A DNA stretch of 64,000 nt from Thalassotalea fonticola (lineage in GTDB: Bacteria; Pseudomonadota; Gammaproteobacteria; Enterobacterales; Alteromonadaceae), in assembly GCF_032911225.1 (NCBI RefSeq), contig NZ_CP136600.1, forward strand, positions 2,480,001 to 2,544,000, read 5' to 3'. Each line of letters starts with the position of its first letter. The stretch's first letter is position 1. The notes under the pieces are model-generated. The model was not told the DNA's origin. It worked only from the letters and a program-made list of their open reading frames with translations, and did no database searches. Both the position numbers and the translations under genes were made by a program. Positions 9,990 through 18,643 of the stretch are shown piece after piece.

Positions 9990-11492
9990 TTAGTCCCAAG
10001 TTAATTTCAAGAACGCATCGTAACTGGCTTGTGGTGCATTTAAATCAAGCGGATCTTCGACAATGACTTTCCATTCTTCCAGCTGTGCCATCATAGAAAC
10101 AATCCGATCAGCATGTTCAGGTTTTGTGCTTAAGTCATGAATTTCTAACGGATCAGCTTTCATATCAAATAATTGCGTGCGCTTGATCATTGGGTAATAA
10201 ATAAGCTTGTAATCTTGTGAACGAACCATGCGCTGAAAATGACGATACGCGCCATAAACGGTATCAAAGGCGACATCTTTTTCACCGTTAATTAACGGCA
10301 CAATACTAGGTGCATCAACACTTTCTGGAATTTCTAAGCCGGCAAGTTCTGCTGCTGTTGGAAACACACTGTTCAAATAAAACATGCCTGTTGCCGTTTT
10401 TCCAACAGGAATATTTGGACCTTTTACAACAAAAGGTGCACGAACGCTATGGTCATACTGATTTTGCTTACCTAATAAACCATGCTGCCCCATAGCCAAG
10501 CCATGATCAGACGTATAAATAATTAAGGTATTGTCCGCTTGTCCACTCGCTTCTAGCTCGGCCAAAATTCGACCTATTTGCGCGTCGGTATGCTCGATCA
10601 TTGCGTAGTATTTACTGAGCATGGCTTTTATGTTTTTTTCAGACCTTGGAAAGCCAGATAACACTTCATCTCGAAGGTAGTAATCACCTTGATCAAAAGG
10701 ATGATACTTTAGAAAGTTTTCAGGCAACTGCATTTTATCCCTAGGATATTTTGCTAAATATTCATCCGGTGCGTGCAGTGGATCATGCGGCGCTAAGAAA
10801 CCCACATACATCATAAATGGCTTGCTAACGTCATTACGGTTTGCCAAAAAATCTACCGCGGCATCTGCTACAACCTCACTAGTGTGTTTACCACCTTTGT
10901 AGTCAGTAAAGGCTGCATCGCCAGATTTTGTACCATCATAATCGGTGAAATTTCCATCCCAGTGGCCGCCCTTTTCATGACGCGACATGCCATTTTTATG
11001 GATTGCCTTGCCATGGGTAAAACTACGACGCCAAACATCCATAGATAAATGCCATTTACCGGTTTGAAATGTATCGTAACCTGACTGTTTAAACGTTTCG
11101 CCAAAGGTTGTATGTTTAGCAACAAATTTAGGATCGTTCATCCCTCGGGCATCAAGACCTGTGCGATATAAATGACGACCAGTATTGATCATTTGACGAC
11201 TTGGCAAACATACCGCGCCAGACCATGCACCTTGATTGAATACATGGCTAAAACGCATACCTTGGTTAGCTAAACTATCAAGGTTAGGTGTATTGATATT
11301 GTTATTGCCAAAAGCAGCAACAGTATCAGGGGCTTGATCATCAGTTAATATAAACAATATATTTAAAGGCTTTTCTTGTGCAGGATTTTGCTCACTGCAG
11401 CCACCAATAAGTGCCAATATTAATACTGAAAGCAATACGCTAAATATCGTATCACTATGTTTGTTATTTTTACGTGTGCCAATAAAATTCAT
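9990..11492 (-). CDS. S1-family sulfatase, predicted lipoprotein
   Basis: Sulfatase of 500 aa with a type II signal peptide (LIGGC, Cys32), so likely anchored in a membrane and facing the periplasm or surface. Motifs in order: LTDDQAPDT, formylglycine motif C95-L-P-S-R, TGKWHLS, HDPLHAPDEY, and the second metal site TSDHGLAMGQHGLLGKQNQYDHS. It is the first gene of a leftward sulfatase pair. Its 5' region carries a motif shared with the upstream TonB-dependent receptor gene (11590-11614), suggesting common control. The exact S1 subfamily is not known. Confidence 0.87.
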   Translation of the reverse strand: MNFIGTRKNNKHSDTIFSVLLSVLILALIGGCSEQNPAQEKPLNILFILTDDQAPDTVAAFGNNNINTPNLDSLANQGMRFSHVFNQGAWSGAVCLPSRQMINTGRHLYRTGLDARGMNDPKFVAKHTTFGETFKQSGYDTFQTGKWHLSMDVWRRSFTHGKAIHKNGMSRHEKGGHWDGNFTDYDGTKSGDAAFTDYKGGKHTSEVVADAAVDFLANRNDVSKPFMMYVGFLAPHDPLHAPDEYLAKYPRDKMQLPENFLKYHPFDQGDYYLRDEVLSGFPRSEKNIKAMLSKYYAMIEHTDAQIGRILAELEASGQADNTLIIYTSDHGLAMGQHGLLGKQNQYDHSVRAPFVVKGPNIPVGKTATGMFYLNSVFPTAAELAGLEIPESVDAPSIVPLINGEKDVAFDTVYGAYRHFQRMVRSQDYKLIYYPMIKRTQLFDMKADPLEIHDLSTKPEHADRIVSMMAQLEEWKVIVEDPLDLNAPQASYDAFLKLTWD

Positions 11493-11589
11493 TAACGCTG
11501 CCTTAGTCTTATTGAGAGTACTAAATGATTACATGTTAAAGTTGTTGAACATAAGTAATTCCTTAGTTAATCAAACTACAACAACGTAT

Positions 11590-11614
11590 GACCTTTGTAA
11601 AGAATAAACACACC
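11590..11614. promoter_or_regulatory. Candidate operator shared with the receptor gene
   Basis: GACCTTTGTAAAG followed by AATAAACACAC matches 14964-14987 at 22 of 24 positions by eye. It lies about 100 bp upstream of the sulfatase start at 11492. Conserved only in front of these two transcription units in the window, so probably a binding site for a regulator encoded elsewhere. Confidence 0.5.
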
Positions 11615-11820
11615 ATTTACCTAATTTTACAATTATATAGCGGAAAACTCATCAAAAACATCAATAAAAGACACCGATATTTAAACAAGTTAAATGATCT
11701 AATTACCATTTGGTTTGGAACAGAACTTTTCACATCCATGTTAGTTATGAAATTAATCCCTGAACAAAATAGAGTTCAAACTATCCTTGGCAAGGATAGT
11801 TAATTAATCCAGAAAGCGAA

Positions 11821-11846
11821 AAATGGGCAGTAAAAACTGCCCATTT
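11821..11846 (-). terminator. Terminator of the TonB-dependent receptor gene
   Basis: Perfect 11-bp stem AAATGGGCAGT / ACTGCCCATTT with an AAAA loop, starting 30 bp past the receptor stop codon. Confidence 0.8.
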
Positions 11847-11875
11847 AAATGGTTTTGATATTTAACTAGAGTTAA

Positions 11876-14791
11876 CTAGAAGCTGTAACGTAGTGATAAG
11901 CGGAAATCGCTACCATAATCAAAAACTGAGTGAGTACGTTTATCTGAAGTATCGCTTAGATCATTGCCCACTTCGGCAACAATACCGTCAGCTTCATGAC
12001 CTTGCGGGTTAGTTAGCACTTCATAAAACTTGTCATAACTGTTCGTTAGATTTAAAGCCGAGAAGCTCACTTTCAACTGTTTAGTAATCGCATAATTGGC
12101 GGTAAAATCTAGAGTACCACGGGCATCACGAATAACACTGCTGTCCTTGTTAGTTGTTGAACTTAATGCTTCTGAACGATAAGCATAGGCTAAACGTAAA
12201 CTCAGCTTCTCATCTTCCCAAAATACGGTGACATTACTTGAGTGTTCTGAAGTATTTTTAAATGGCAAGCCATTAAACGGGTCACTGGCATCATCAGGGT
12301 TAACAATCGCTTCACTATCAGCATAGGTATAGTTAATTGATGAACCTAAATGCGAAAACAAGCCAGGTAAGAACGTATAGTTTTGCTGGTAAGCAAGTTC
12401 TAAACCTTGAATGTCGGCACTACCACCATTAACAGTTTGTTTAATATCAACATCGGCACACGGCGTGGTTGCCGCTAGTTTCTCAGCTTCTGTTTCATGA
12501 ACACTGCGATCAACAAGACAGGTATTTGTTAACGGGTTTTGAACTTGTTGTGCCGTACTTGTTTTATAAGTAAAGCTGGTAAAATCTTTATAGAACGCAG
12601 CTGCAGATAACAACGCACCCTCTTGAAAGTACCATTCAATTGAAACGTCAAACTGGTTGGCCTCAAATGGTTCCAGTGCGGTATTAAATTCATTACCCTG
12701 CGGTACTTCTTCTGTATTGTTCGCTTTAATATCAAAGCCAGAACGCACGCTATTAATATTTGGTCGTGCCATAACTTTCGCGGCAGAAGCTCTTAAGATT
12801 AAATCATCTTCAATTACCCAGTTTACCGTAACCGATGGTAACCAGTTATCGTAATCATGCTCATCGTGTACAGGGTATTTATAGGTGTCGGTTCCATCAG
12901 GTATGTCATCGTAAAAATAGACACCTTGTGGAAATCTAATACCCGAATGACCATTTGCTTCTACTTCAGTGTTCGCATAACGAACACCAAAGTTACCGGT
13001 TATGTCACCCCCCAGTAATTCGAAATTGGCCTGTACATAAGCGCCGTAAGTTTTTTCATCTACTTCCCAAGCCTTTAATGGGTTAGGAACAAATAAATCA
13101 TCACTTAAGCCATTTGGAAATGCCAAAGCAACAGTGGCGTCGATATCTGGAAAAATCCAGTCTGTCGGGGTACCTGCGGGAGCGATTCCATCAAGAAATT
13201 CTCCTCCGGTAATACTGCTATCAGCAGCTCCAGGGATGTCGCTGGCCATAATTTTGTTTTCATTTTCGAAGGCACTTGTGCCAAAAAACACTTCTTCATT
13301 TCGTACTTCTTTAGTACGGTCAGTATATTTAACACCAAATTCAACAGAAGTAATATAATCGTTATCAAAAGCGCGGCTGGCGTCTAAATAAATACTTGAT
13401 TTGCTATCGTCAACATCACGGCGATCCGAACGAATCTGGCCTAACTTCATCGTTGTTGGGTCATTACCGTCGTATACATTACAAAAGCTAAATTCAGGTA
13501 TTGAATCGCCCTCTGGACCATTTTCCCAATCGACTCCACACCAAGTGTCTGGATCGGATTGCTTGCCACCAATATCTGGTACCCAATTCATTCTAAAACC
13601 ATCAGTGAATTCCTGATCCGAAGCAGAATACCCTACTCGGCCAGAAACCATCCAGTCATCATTAATCGCATGTTCAATTTGTGCCCCCACGACTAAGGTG
13701 TCTGTGGTATTTAACCAGCGACCGGATTGGTTCAAGCCACCAACATGTCCGCTACGAATACCAACCACGCGGTTAGAACTATCTTCATCGCCTAATTCAA
13801 CCATGACCTCGTACGGGTTACGGTGCATGTTATGCATACGAGTATGAGTTTGTTCATGATCAATTTCTTGACGAGAATAGGAGGTGTCAAAACGGAAATC
13901 AGTATCTTCATTAGGACGGTATTGGAAGGTTAGAGTGCCGCCTTTTTTAACTTTGTCATCCAGATTAAGACGGTTCAAGTGAAAATTAGGCGAAACTGCC
14001 CATGTATCTCCTGGAATTACCTCAAGGGTGTCGGCATTTATTACTGTTTTAGAGCCATTGGTACCAGCCGTACCAGCAGTACTAAATTTTCTGATATTTG
14101 AATTGAAAATATTAAACTCTTCTTTACGAACATTTTTCTCATCGTAGAATAACGAACCGGCAAAGCCCATTGATTCGTTAAGATTATAAATACCAGTATA
14201 AGCAAAGCGTGGGGTAGTATCTTCGCGTAAATCATTGTGGCGAGCTTCTACAGTGAACACATTCACATTTTTCTTTGATGATAATGGCGCACGCGTTTGT
14301 AAATTTATCGCCGCGCCTAATGAGCCTTCTTCTTGATTGGCACTTGGCGATTTAACCACATCAATACGGCTTAACACATCGGCAGAAAACAGGCTTAAAT
14401 CAACCGCTTGGTCGTCGGTATTACTGGTCATTGACACGCCGTTTAATTTCACGTCATTTAAGGCCGCTTGAATACCACGAACTGTTACTGTTTGATTGTC
14501 ACCACCGTCTCTATCTAAAGATACCCCTGAGATACGCGATAATGCCTGAGCAATGTTTTCATCAGAAGATTTACCGATTTCTTCGGCAATAATGGAATCA
14601 GAAATAGTATCAGCGGCCTTTTTCGCATTAAGCGCCGAAGTTAAACTCGAACGTACACCAGTTACTTCAATAACCTCGACGTCTTCAGCTACACTTGCTT
14701 CTTCATAAGCAAGAGCATTGGCACTGATTGAAGCAGATAACGCCATACCAACCAAGGTAGCTATCTGTGATTTTTTAAATTGTTGTGACAT
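11876..14791 (-). CDS. TonB-dependent outer-membrane receptor
   Basis: Receptor of 971 aa for TonB-energised uptake of a large substrate across the outer membrane, most likely oligosaccharides. Signal peptide at residues ~1-28 (ANALA). A TonB-box-like segment VEVIEVTGVRSSL follows, then a plug domain (about 45-175) with ENIAQALSRISGVSLDRDGG and VTVRGIQA. A long beta-barrel follows, ending in the aromatic C-terminal strand FRLSLRYSF expected for BAM insertion. ATG 14791 is preceded by GGGGGAAT. It heads the leftward sulfatase/beta-helix cluster, so it is the probable importer for that module. The upstream region contains two TTTGTAAACAAA sites 32 bp apart. No LacI-type operator was seen here, unlike the second receptor. 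Confidence 0.93.
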   Translation of the reverse strand: MSQQFKKSQIATLVGMALSASISANALAYEEASVAEDVEVIEVTGVRSSLTSALNAKKAADTISDSIIAEEIGKSSDENIAQALSRISGVSLDRDGGDNQTVTVRGIQAALNDVKLNGVSMTSNTDDQAVDLSLFSADVLSRIDVVKSPSANQEEGSLGAAINLQTRAPLSSKKNVNVFTVEARHNDLREDTTPRFAYTGIYNLNESMGFAGSLFYDEKNVRKEEFNIFNSNIRKFSTAGTAGTNGSKTVINADTLEVIPGDTWAVSPNFHLNRLNLDDKVKKGGTLTFQYRPNEDTDFRFDTSYSRQEIDHEQTHTRMHNMHRNPYEVMVELGDEDSSNRVVGIRSGHVGGLNQSGRWLNTTDTLVVGAQIEHAINDDWMVSGRVGYSASDQEFTDGFRMNWVPDIGGKQSDPDTWCGVDWENGPEGDSIPEFSFCNVYDGNDPTTMKLGQIRSDRRDVDDSKSSIYLDASRAFDNDYITSVEFGVKYTDRTKEVRNEEVFFGTSAFENENKIMASDIPGAADSSITGGEFLDGIAPAGTPTDWIFPDIDATVALAFPNGLSDDLFVPNPLKAWEVDEKTYGAYVQANFELLGGDITGNFGVRYANTEVEANGHSGIRFPQGVYFYDDIPDGTDTYKYPVHDEHDYDNWLPSVTVNWVIEDDLILRASAAKVMARPNINSVRSGFDIKANNTEEVPQGNEFNTALEPFEANQFDVSIEWYFQEGALLSAAAFYKDFTSFTYKTSTAQQVQNPLTNTCLVDRSVHETEAEKLAATTPCADVDIKQTVNGGSADIQGLELAYQQNYTFLPGLFSHLGSSINYTYADSEAIVNPDDASDPFNGLPFKNTSEHSSNVTVFWEDEKLSLRLAYAYRSEALSSTTNKDSSVIRDARGTLDFTANYAITKQLKVSFSALNLTNSYDKFYEVLTNPQGHEADGIVAEVGNDLSDTSDKRTHSVFDYGSDFRLSLRYSF

Positions 14792-15434
14792 GTTATTCCC
14801 CCAACGAATTGCTCATTCGTATCGTACTTGTTGAATATAGTTGATCTGTAGCGATTTATATAAAAAGGGCTAAAGTGTTTTGCCTTAATTCGTTCTCTAC
14901 TACTCTTACAAAGCCTGAATGTTATTTTTATTTACTTTGTAAACAAAATGTAGATGATTAGATGACCTTTGTAAACAAAAAACACACAAAAATGTAAAGA
15001 AAAGTAAGAGCAATGTAAAGAAAACGTAAAGAGAAGCGAAATCTAAAAAACAACAAGACCACTAATACACCATACTAAACAACGACTTAAGCATAAAAAC
15101 AGAAAGGCATTCAAAAATCTTTACAAAACATTAAAGTATTTACATAAAGTTATAATAATCACACAAAAAAAATTATTTAAGCAACAAAATAATTTACATC
15201 CATATATAAAAGAGATATTTGTACCAGGAATTTAGTATTACGACTTTAATCATGCCTTCACGGTGCAATGATAAAAGAGGTAAATGGTGAAAATGTAGTG
15301 AATAATGCTAATAGATAAATTCTCAATAACACCCAACTTAGTTAAGCTGTTGTTTATATTGACATTGTTATTTATGGCACAAGCTTTGCCTTTTAATACT
15401 TAAATAAAACAATGACAACAGAGAAACTAAAATT
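14792..15434. other. Long A/T-rich regulatory region upstream of the receptor
   Basis: 643 bp with no gene seen. It contains the paired TTTGTAAACAAA motifs and, just rightward, a run of spaced GTAAAG repeats (about 14992-15032: ATGTAAAGAAAA, ATGTAAAGAAAA, CGTAAAGAGAA). The right part should carry the promoter of the PGPGW gene. Confidence 0.5.
14936..14987. promoter_or_regulatory. Paired TTTGTAAACAAA sites upstream of the receptor
   Basis: Two identical 12-mers, TTTGTAAACAAA (5-bp inverted arms TTTGT/ACAAA around AA), at 14936-14947 and 14968-14979. Their starts are 32 bp apart, about three helical turns, which suits cooperative binding on one DNA face. The second copy lies within the 24-bp sequence repeated at 11590. 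The bound regulator is unknown. Confidence 0.5.
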
Positions 15435-15707
15435 ATGGAACAGTTAAAAACAAAAATCATTAGCATTTTCGGCGGGATAATTTTATTTATCGGGGTTATT
15501 TTTTTGGTATTACCGGGGCCAGCAATCTTGTTTATTCCACTAGGGTTAGCAATGCTTAGCTTTGAATACCCTATTGCTAAAGTGTGGCTGAAAAAGTACC
15601 AACGTTTTAGTAGTAAGGCAGCACGTAAAACAGACTCATTTATACGAAACATGAAACATCGTTTTGCGGAATATCGTAGTAAAAAGAAATTTGCTAATGC
15701 GAAGTAA
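15435..15707 (+). CDS. Small membrane protein, PGPGW family
   Basis: A 90-aa protein with a hydrophobic hairpin at about residues 8-42 containing LPGPAILFIPLGLAMLSFEYPIAKVW. This is the motif that defines the PGPGW putative transmembrane family (here PGPA). The C-terminal half is strongly basic (KKYQRFSSKAARK...RSKKKF), probably cytoplasmic. Family function is not established. It is monocistronic and unrelated to the glycan genes as far as can be seen. Confidence 0.75.
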   Translation: MEQLKTKIISIFGGIILFIGVIFLVLPGPAILFIPLGLAMLSFEYPIAKVWLKKYQRFSSKAARKTDSFIRNMKHRFAEYRSKKKFANAK

Positions 15708-15740
15708 TTAATTATTTTTTGCGGGCATAACAGAATTTAT

Positions 15741-15779
15741 TAGGCGGTTAACAGTCTATTTGTCACGAATAGACGCCTA
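15741..15779 (+). terminator. Possible terminator after the PGPGW gene
   Basis: GTCTATT pairs with AATAGAC across TGTCACG, with an outer TAGGC/GCCTA pairing; the tail is only moderately T-rich. Confidence 0.4.
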
Positions 15780-15791
15780 CTTTATTGCCAT

Positions 15792-15828
15792 CCATGGCAA
15801 GTAGGCATTCCTTCATCCATGAAGTAAA
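15792..15828. repeat. Short dispersed repeat, copy 2
   Basis: CCATGGCAAGTAGGCATTCC followed by TTCATCCATGAAGTAAA. Close match to 3525-3560. It lies between the PGPGW gene and the convergent DUF3581 gene. Confidence 0.6.
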
Positions 15829-15860
15829 CATTTGTTGGCTTTCGTTATTTACAACAACAA

Positions 15861-16580
15861 TTATTCAGCCGCTTTATAGGCATCTTTCATTGCGTAAAAA
15901 CGTTTATTTACATCATCCATTGCTGCTTGATCGTACTCTCGTAAACCACTTAACACCATATATTTTATACCATGACCAACAACCTTGTTGTCGCTAAGCA
16001 AATCAAATTTAAGCTTAACTTGCCCGCGCTTGCCTTCATGGGTGAGCACTGTTTCTTCTTCGTTCAGCTTTAACGATACGCTTTGTAAGTCAACGGTGTT
16101 TAAATCGATATTCATGCTCTCGTACATGATCATTGGTCGTGCAGGGTTAATCATAACGTTATTTTTCTTCATTAAATCACAAAGAATTGTTGGATAAGTG
16201 TGGCCCGAAAACTCAACGTAAGAACGAATTAGAGATTCGATTAACGTCTCACAGCGAGTATGATCGCCAGATACATTAAAGTTCAAGTATTCTTTATCGT
16301 TATCGCCAACAATTCTTGTTTCTAAACCAACTTTTTCAGGAATGTTTAGTGATACGCTATCTGTTACCATGCCTGAAAAGTTAAATGTCATCTTTTGGCA
16401 TAAGCCTGTTTTAGACAAAGCAACTGCAAATAATAAGTCTCCTGGTACACAGAAGCGCTTGGCATCAACGTTATGGATAGGATTAAAATCGTCCGCTATT
16501 TCCTTGGCAAAGTCACTCGCTTGCTGGCGAGTAAAGTTAACCTTTTGATTTTCTTCACTATAATATTCTTCAATAAACAT
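15861..16580 (-). CDS. DUF3581 family protein
   Basis: A 239-aa soluble protein recognised as DUF3581, a family I know from Alteromonadales and vibrios. Residues 20-55 (DFAKEIADDFNPIHNVDAKRF.VPGDLLFA) resemble the hydratase motif of MaoC-type hot-dog folds. A thioester-related role is therefore conceivable but unproven. It has no signal peptide or membrane segment. Gene neighbours give no functional hint. Confidence 0.7.
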   Translation of the reverse strand: MFIEEYYSEENQKVNFTRQQASDFAKEIADDFNPIHNVDAKRFCVPGDLLFAVALSKTGLCQKMTFNFSGMVTDSVSLNIPEKVGLETRIVGDNDKEYLNFNVSGDHTRCETLIESLIRSYVEFSGHTYPTILCDLMKKNNVMINPARPMIMYESMNIDLNTVDLQSVSLKLNEEETVLTHEGKRGQVKLKFDLLSDNKVVGHGIKYMVLSGLREYDQAAMDDVNKRFYAMKDAYKAAE

Positions 16581-16721
16581 TGTTTAAAATTTTCCTGGCT
16601 CAAAACAAATTGCGGAGCGTAGTTTAACAGTGAATGAGATGTAAATCGAAGATTTATCTACTAATCAGACCACAAAAATATAAATCAATAGTAATAAATA
16701 CAGTGCCCTACAACGAATACA

Positions 16722-16979
16722 TTAACCTGCAGTAATAAGCTCTAATTTTTTCTTTCTTGTTAACTGTTTAATCGCCCACTCACGCTTACTTGCATGAGAG
16801 CGATCATCGCATTCTTCAAAATACACTAAAGTTACCGGTAAGCGATTACGGGTGTATTTAGCCGATTTTATACTGGCAGAGTTATGTTCGCCTACTCGAC
16901 GTTCAACATCTGTACTGATACCACAGTAAAGTGAGTCATCTGCGCAACGTACCAGATAAACAAACCAAGCATTAGTCAT
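16722..16979 (-). CDS. GIY-YIG domain endonuclease-like protein (YhbQ type)
   Basis: An 85-aa single-domain GIY-YIG protein. WFVYLVRCADDSLYCGIST carries the VYLV...YCGI version of the GIY...YIG motif. It is followed by the conserved Arg and Glu (VERRVGEHN) and by LVYFEECDDRSHASKREWAIKQLTRKKKLELI, typical of the YhbQ/UPF0213 group. Members are proposed DNA-structure nucleases; a physiological role is not settled. Confidence 0.85.
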   Translation of the reverse strand: MTNAWFVYLVRCADDSLYCGISTDVERRVGEHNSASIKSAKYTRNRLPVTLVYFEECDDRSHASKREWAIKQLTRKKKLELITAG

Positions 16980-17152
16980 TTATTATTGCTCTCAATCTCG
17001 CTACTATATGGCTGTATATTAAACCCATTAAATAATTGAATTAGTATTATTGCTAAAGAGTTTTTGAGTAATGATAGTTATATCAAATCGATGACTGATT
17101 CACGAGCAAGAAATTCAATTAAACACTCTTTGTACTCAAGGAATTAACAGAT

Positions 17153-17566
17153 ATGCTTGAGATATCTAACGCAGTTAGTTTAGCTGATTGGGAAATTGAA
17201 CTTACGGGTATTCGAGCCACAGGTAAGGGTGGGCAACGAGTAAACAAAGTTGAAACGGCGATACATTTACGTTTTGATATTAAATCTTCCACCTTACCAT
17301 CTATTTACAAAGAGAGATTACTTGGGTTTAAAGACCACCATATAACAGCTGAAGGTATAATAATAATAAAATCAAATTCATTTCGTACACAGTCATTGAA
17401 TAAAGACGATGCCTTAAAACGTTTGAAAGATTTGATCCTAGCAGCTATGGTGGTGCAAAAAACCCGACGGGCGACAAAACCGAGCCGAAACGCTAAAAAG
17501 AAACGTGTCGACGAAAAGAAAAAACGGGGCAACAACAAAGCTCTGCGCGGTAAAGTATCATTCTAA
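17153..17566 (+). CDS. arfB: Peptidyl-tRNA hydrolase ArfB (ribosome rescue)
   Basis: A 137-aa release-factor-like protein that hydrolyses peptidyl-tRNA on ribosomes stalled without a stop codon. The catalytic GGQ lies in ATGKGGQRVNKVETAIHLRFDI (about residues 22-43). As in ArfB/YaeJ there is no codon-recognition domain, and the C-terminus is a long basic tail (TRRATKPSRNAKKKRVDEKKKRGNNKALRGKVSF) that enters the empty mRNA channel. ATG at 17153 is preceded by AAGGA. Length matches the family. Confidence 0.93.
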   Translation: MLEISNAVSLADWEIELTGIRATGKGGQRVNKVETAIHLRFDIKSSTLPSIYKERLLGFKDHHITAEGIIIIKSNSFRTQSLNKDDALKRLKDLILAAMVVQKTRRATKPSRNAKKKRVDEKKKRGNNKALRGKVSF

Positions 17567-17622
17567 TAAGCTTAAGCAATTAAACATCTAACCTAATAAC
17601 AATTAACCATGGGCTATTGACT

Positions 17623-18477
17623 ATGAGTAACAACACCTTAACCGGTCACATTCGCAAAATGACCGCACAACTTATTGATGGTCAGGTTGAATACCAACTG
17701 CCTTTAGGTGAGCATTCATTACCTCTTAATGAGCTAATCGGCAAACATTTATCACTAACCCACACAGGCAAAATAAATTGTCAGGAATGTGGCAAGAAAA
17801 CGAAAAAGAGTTACTCACAAGGCTTTTGCTACCCTTGCATGACTAAACTAGCTAAGTGTGACATGTGCATCATGAAACCTGAAACCTGCCACTTTGCCGA
17901 GGGTACTTGTCGTGAACCCGAATGGGGAGAAGCCAATTGTTTCGTACCTCATTACGTTTACCTGGCAAATACTACCGCAATAAAAGTTGGTATAACTCGC
18001 CATACGCAAATACCTACTCGTTGGATAGACCAGGGCGCTAATCAGGCCTTACCAATTTTCAAAGTAAGTACTCGCCTACAATCTGGCTTAGTAGAAACAG
18101 CTCTTGCAGAATTTATATCCGATAAAACCAATTGGCGAAATATGCTCAAAGGCAAAGCTGACAATATTGACTTAAAAGCAAAGGCAGAAGAGTTAATCCC
18201 GCAAATTGAAGCTCGCTTAGCCGATATAAAATTAAAGTATGGTGAAGATGCGGTTGAGCGTTTAGATGAAGATGTAGTTGAAATTGATTTTCCTGTAGAG
18301 CAATATCCAAGTAAAATTTCATCATTATCATTTGACAAAAAGAAAGGTGAAGAAGACCTTGAATTTAAAGGTGTGTCTGGCACATTAATGGGCATTAAAG
18401 GTCAGTATTTATACTTTGATACCGGTGTTATTAATATGCGTAAGTTTACCTCTTATGAAATTACGGCTAGTTATTAA
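17623..18477 (+). CDS. DUF2797 family protein with cysteine clusters
   Basis: A 284-aa protein recognised as DUF2797. The N-terminal half contains metal-binding-like cysteine pairs (INCQECGKKTK, GFCYPCMTKLAKCDMCIMKPETCHF, EGTCREPEWG). A conserved core follows (VYLANTTAIKVGITR..QIPTRWIDQGA), which resembles a GIY-YIG-like segment (VYLA..KVGITR). Function unknown. ATG 17623 is chosen over an in-frame TTG six bases earlier. Confidence 0.72.
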   Translation: MSNNTLTGHIRKMTAQLIDGQVEYQLPLGEHSLPLNELIGKHLSLTHTGKINCQECGKKTKKSYSQGFCYPCMTKLAKCDMCIMKPETCHFAEGTCREPEWGEANCFVPHYVYLANTTAIKVGITRHTQIPTRWIDQGANQALPIFKVSTRLQSGLVETALAEFISDKTNWRNMLKGKADNIDLKAKAEELIPQIEARLADIKLKYGEDAVERLDEDVVEIDFPVEQYPSKISSLSFDKKKGEEDLEFKGVSGTLMGIKGQYLYFDTGVINMRKFTSYEITASY

Positions 18478-18540
18478 GTGCAAATAATACGGTAAGAACG
18501 CGAGCTATTTATCGCCTCATTTGCTTGATGTAATGATAAT

Positions 18541-18576
18541 AAAAGCACCTGATTACTTCCCTATCAGGTGCTTTTT
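18541..18576. terminator. Bidirectional rho-independent terminator
   Basis: AAAAGCACCTGAT pairs with ATCAGGTGCTTTTT across a 9-nt loop, between the convergent DUF2797 and pntB genes. Confidence 0.85.
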
Positions 18577-18643
18577 AAGCTTTAGATCATACATTTATAA
18601 TTCGTATAATGTTTCACGTTAACTAACCAGATAAATTGAAATA

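Larger units (their letters stand above)
11493..11875. other. Intergenic region between receptor and sulfatase operon
   Basis: 383 bp without a convincing gene. It holds the terminator of the receptor gene (11821-11846) and the presumed promoter region of the sulfatase pair, including the shared 24-bp motif at 11590-11614. A 71-codon rightward frame here has no family resemblance and was not accepted. Confidence 0.6.

Noticed and set aside
11588..11803. 71-codon rightward frame upstream of the sulfatase operon
   Set aside because: No ribosome site or family resemblance; A/T-rich low-complexity translation overlapping a regulatory motif.
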